Notes under the pieces: model-generated
What the model was told of the DNA's origin: nothing
What the model saw: the letters and a program-made list of their open reading frames with translations, nothing else
Database searches by the model: none
Source: an uncultured Clostridia bacterium
Lineage (GTDB): Bacteria; Bacillota_A; Clostridia; TANB77; CAG-508
Assembly (NCBI GenBank): GCA_947628465.1
Contig: CANQZZ010000028.1
Coordinates: 1 to 14,452 of the forward strand
Length of the DNA stretch: 14,452 bases
Direction of reading: 5' to 3'
Translations under genes and position numbers: made by a program
Shown: piece by piece, positions 14,279 to 14,452 of the stretch
How the letters are laid out: each line of letters starts with the position of its first letter
How positions within the stretch are numbered: position 1 is the stretch's first letter

Positions 14279-14452
14279 TTAATTTTGTGTGTATGGTAAT
14301 ATAGCTATATGTCTAGCTCTTTTTATAGCTTGTGTAATATCTCTTTGATGTTTTGCGCAAGCACCTGTTGCTCTTCTTGGTAATATTTTACCTTTTTCAT
14401 TTATAAATTTCTTTAATTGATCTGCATTTTTATAATCTAATACAAAATCTTT
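14279..14452 (-). CDS. rpsR: Ribosomal protein S18, C-terminal part, cut by window edge
   Basis: Component of the small ribosomal subunit platform. The visible 57 residues begin [17 protein letters not shown] and include [20 protein letters not shown] and a basic end [11 protein letters not shown], the bS18 signature region. The stop TAA is at 14281-14279. The 5' part and any rpsF/ssb neighbours lie beyond the window. It is followed by its own terminator. Confidence 0.97.
   Translation of the reverse strand, partial: KDFVLDYKNADQLKKFINEKGKILPRRATGACAKHQRDITQAIKRARHIAILPYTQN

Noticed and set aside
1..14452. CRISPR arrays, insertion sequences, prophage
   Set aside because: No spaced repeats, transposase-like proteins or terminal inverted repeats were seen.

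Overview
The window looks like chromosome of a low-GC, Gram-positive anaerobe of the Clostridia type. The evidence is the very A+T-rich sequence with AGA/GGA-dominated codon use, AAGGAGG-type ribosome sites, a pyruvate formate-lyase system, an FtsEX/M23 cell-wall module of the Firmicutes kind, a transketolase split into two genes, and no outer-membrane genes. The exact genus cannot be read from the sequence.

Layout. 1-73: tRNA-Leu(UAA), minus strand, cut by the window edge. 149-462: a compact 62-codon orphan gene with its own strong promoter, 5'-terminal hairpin and strong terminator. 2756-472 (minus): a two-gene unit of a membrane-anchored SH3/degenerate GH18-like protein followed by mltG. 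2855-5988 (plus): pflB-pflA with promoter and terminator. 11377-6025 (minus): ftsE-ftsX, two paralogous coiled-coil/M23 peptidases, then ctpA, a cell-wall remodelling cluster with a WalR/PhoP-type direct repeat upstream. 14167-11528 (minus): transketolase N-subunit, a PHP-family phosphoesterase and transketolase C-subunit, joined by ATGA overlaps. 14452-14279 (minus): the 3' part of rpsR.

The most remarkable signal is in the reading frames. Four otherwise well-preserved genes (the SH3/GH18-like gene, pflA, and both transketolase subunits) each need exactly one +1 frameshift to make a full-length protein. In all four the shift falls at an in-frame CGG codon. Skipping its C makes the next codon a glycine codon (GGA, GGA, GGA, GGG), which restores an expected glycine in three highly conserved motifs. 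The preceding codon is always Pro or Leu (CCA, CCA, CTG, CTT). Scanning by eye through about 4,390 codons of the recognised genes, I found no in-frame CGG read as ordinary arginine; every other CGG or CCG triplet is out of frame (typically TAC GGA or GGC GGA). CGA, CGT, CGC, AGA and AGG are used as Arg codons. The only other in-frame CGG is in the orphan gene near 305. I infer that CGG is an unassigned or hungry codon in this organism and that CGG-R works as a programmed +1 frameshift, or as a four-base glycine codon. It would control pyruvate formate-lyase activation, both halves of transketolase and a surface protein. Systematic sequencing error is the main alternative.

Functionally, pflB/pflA and transketolase belong to fermentative carbon metabolism, while FtsEX-M23-CtpA and MltG act on peptidoglycan.
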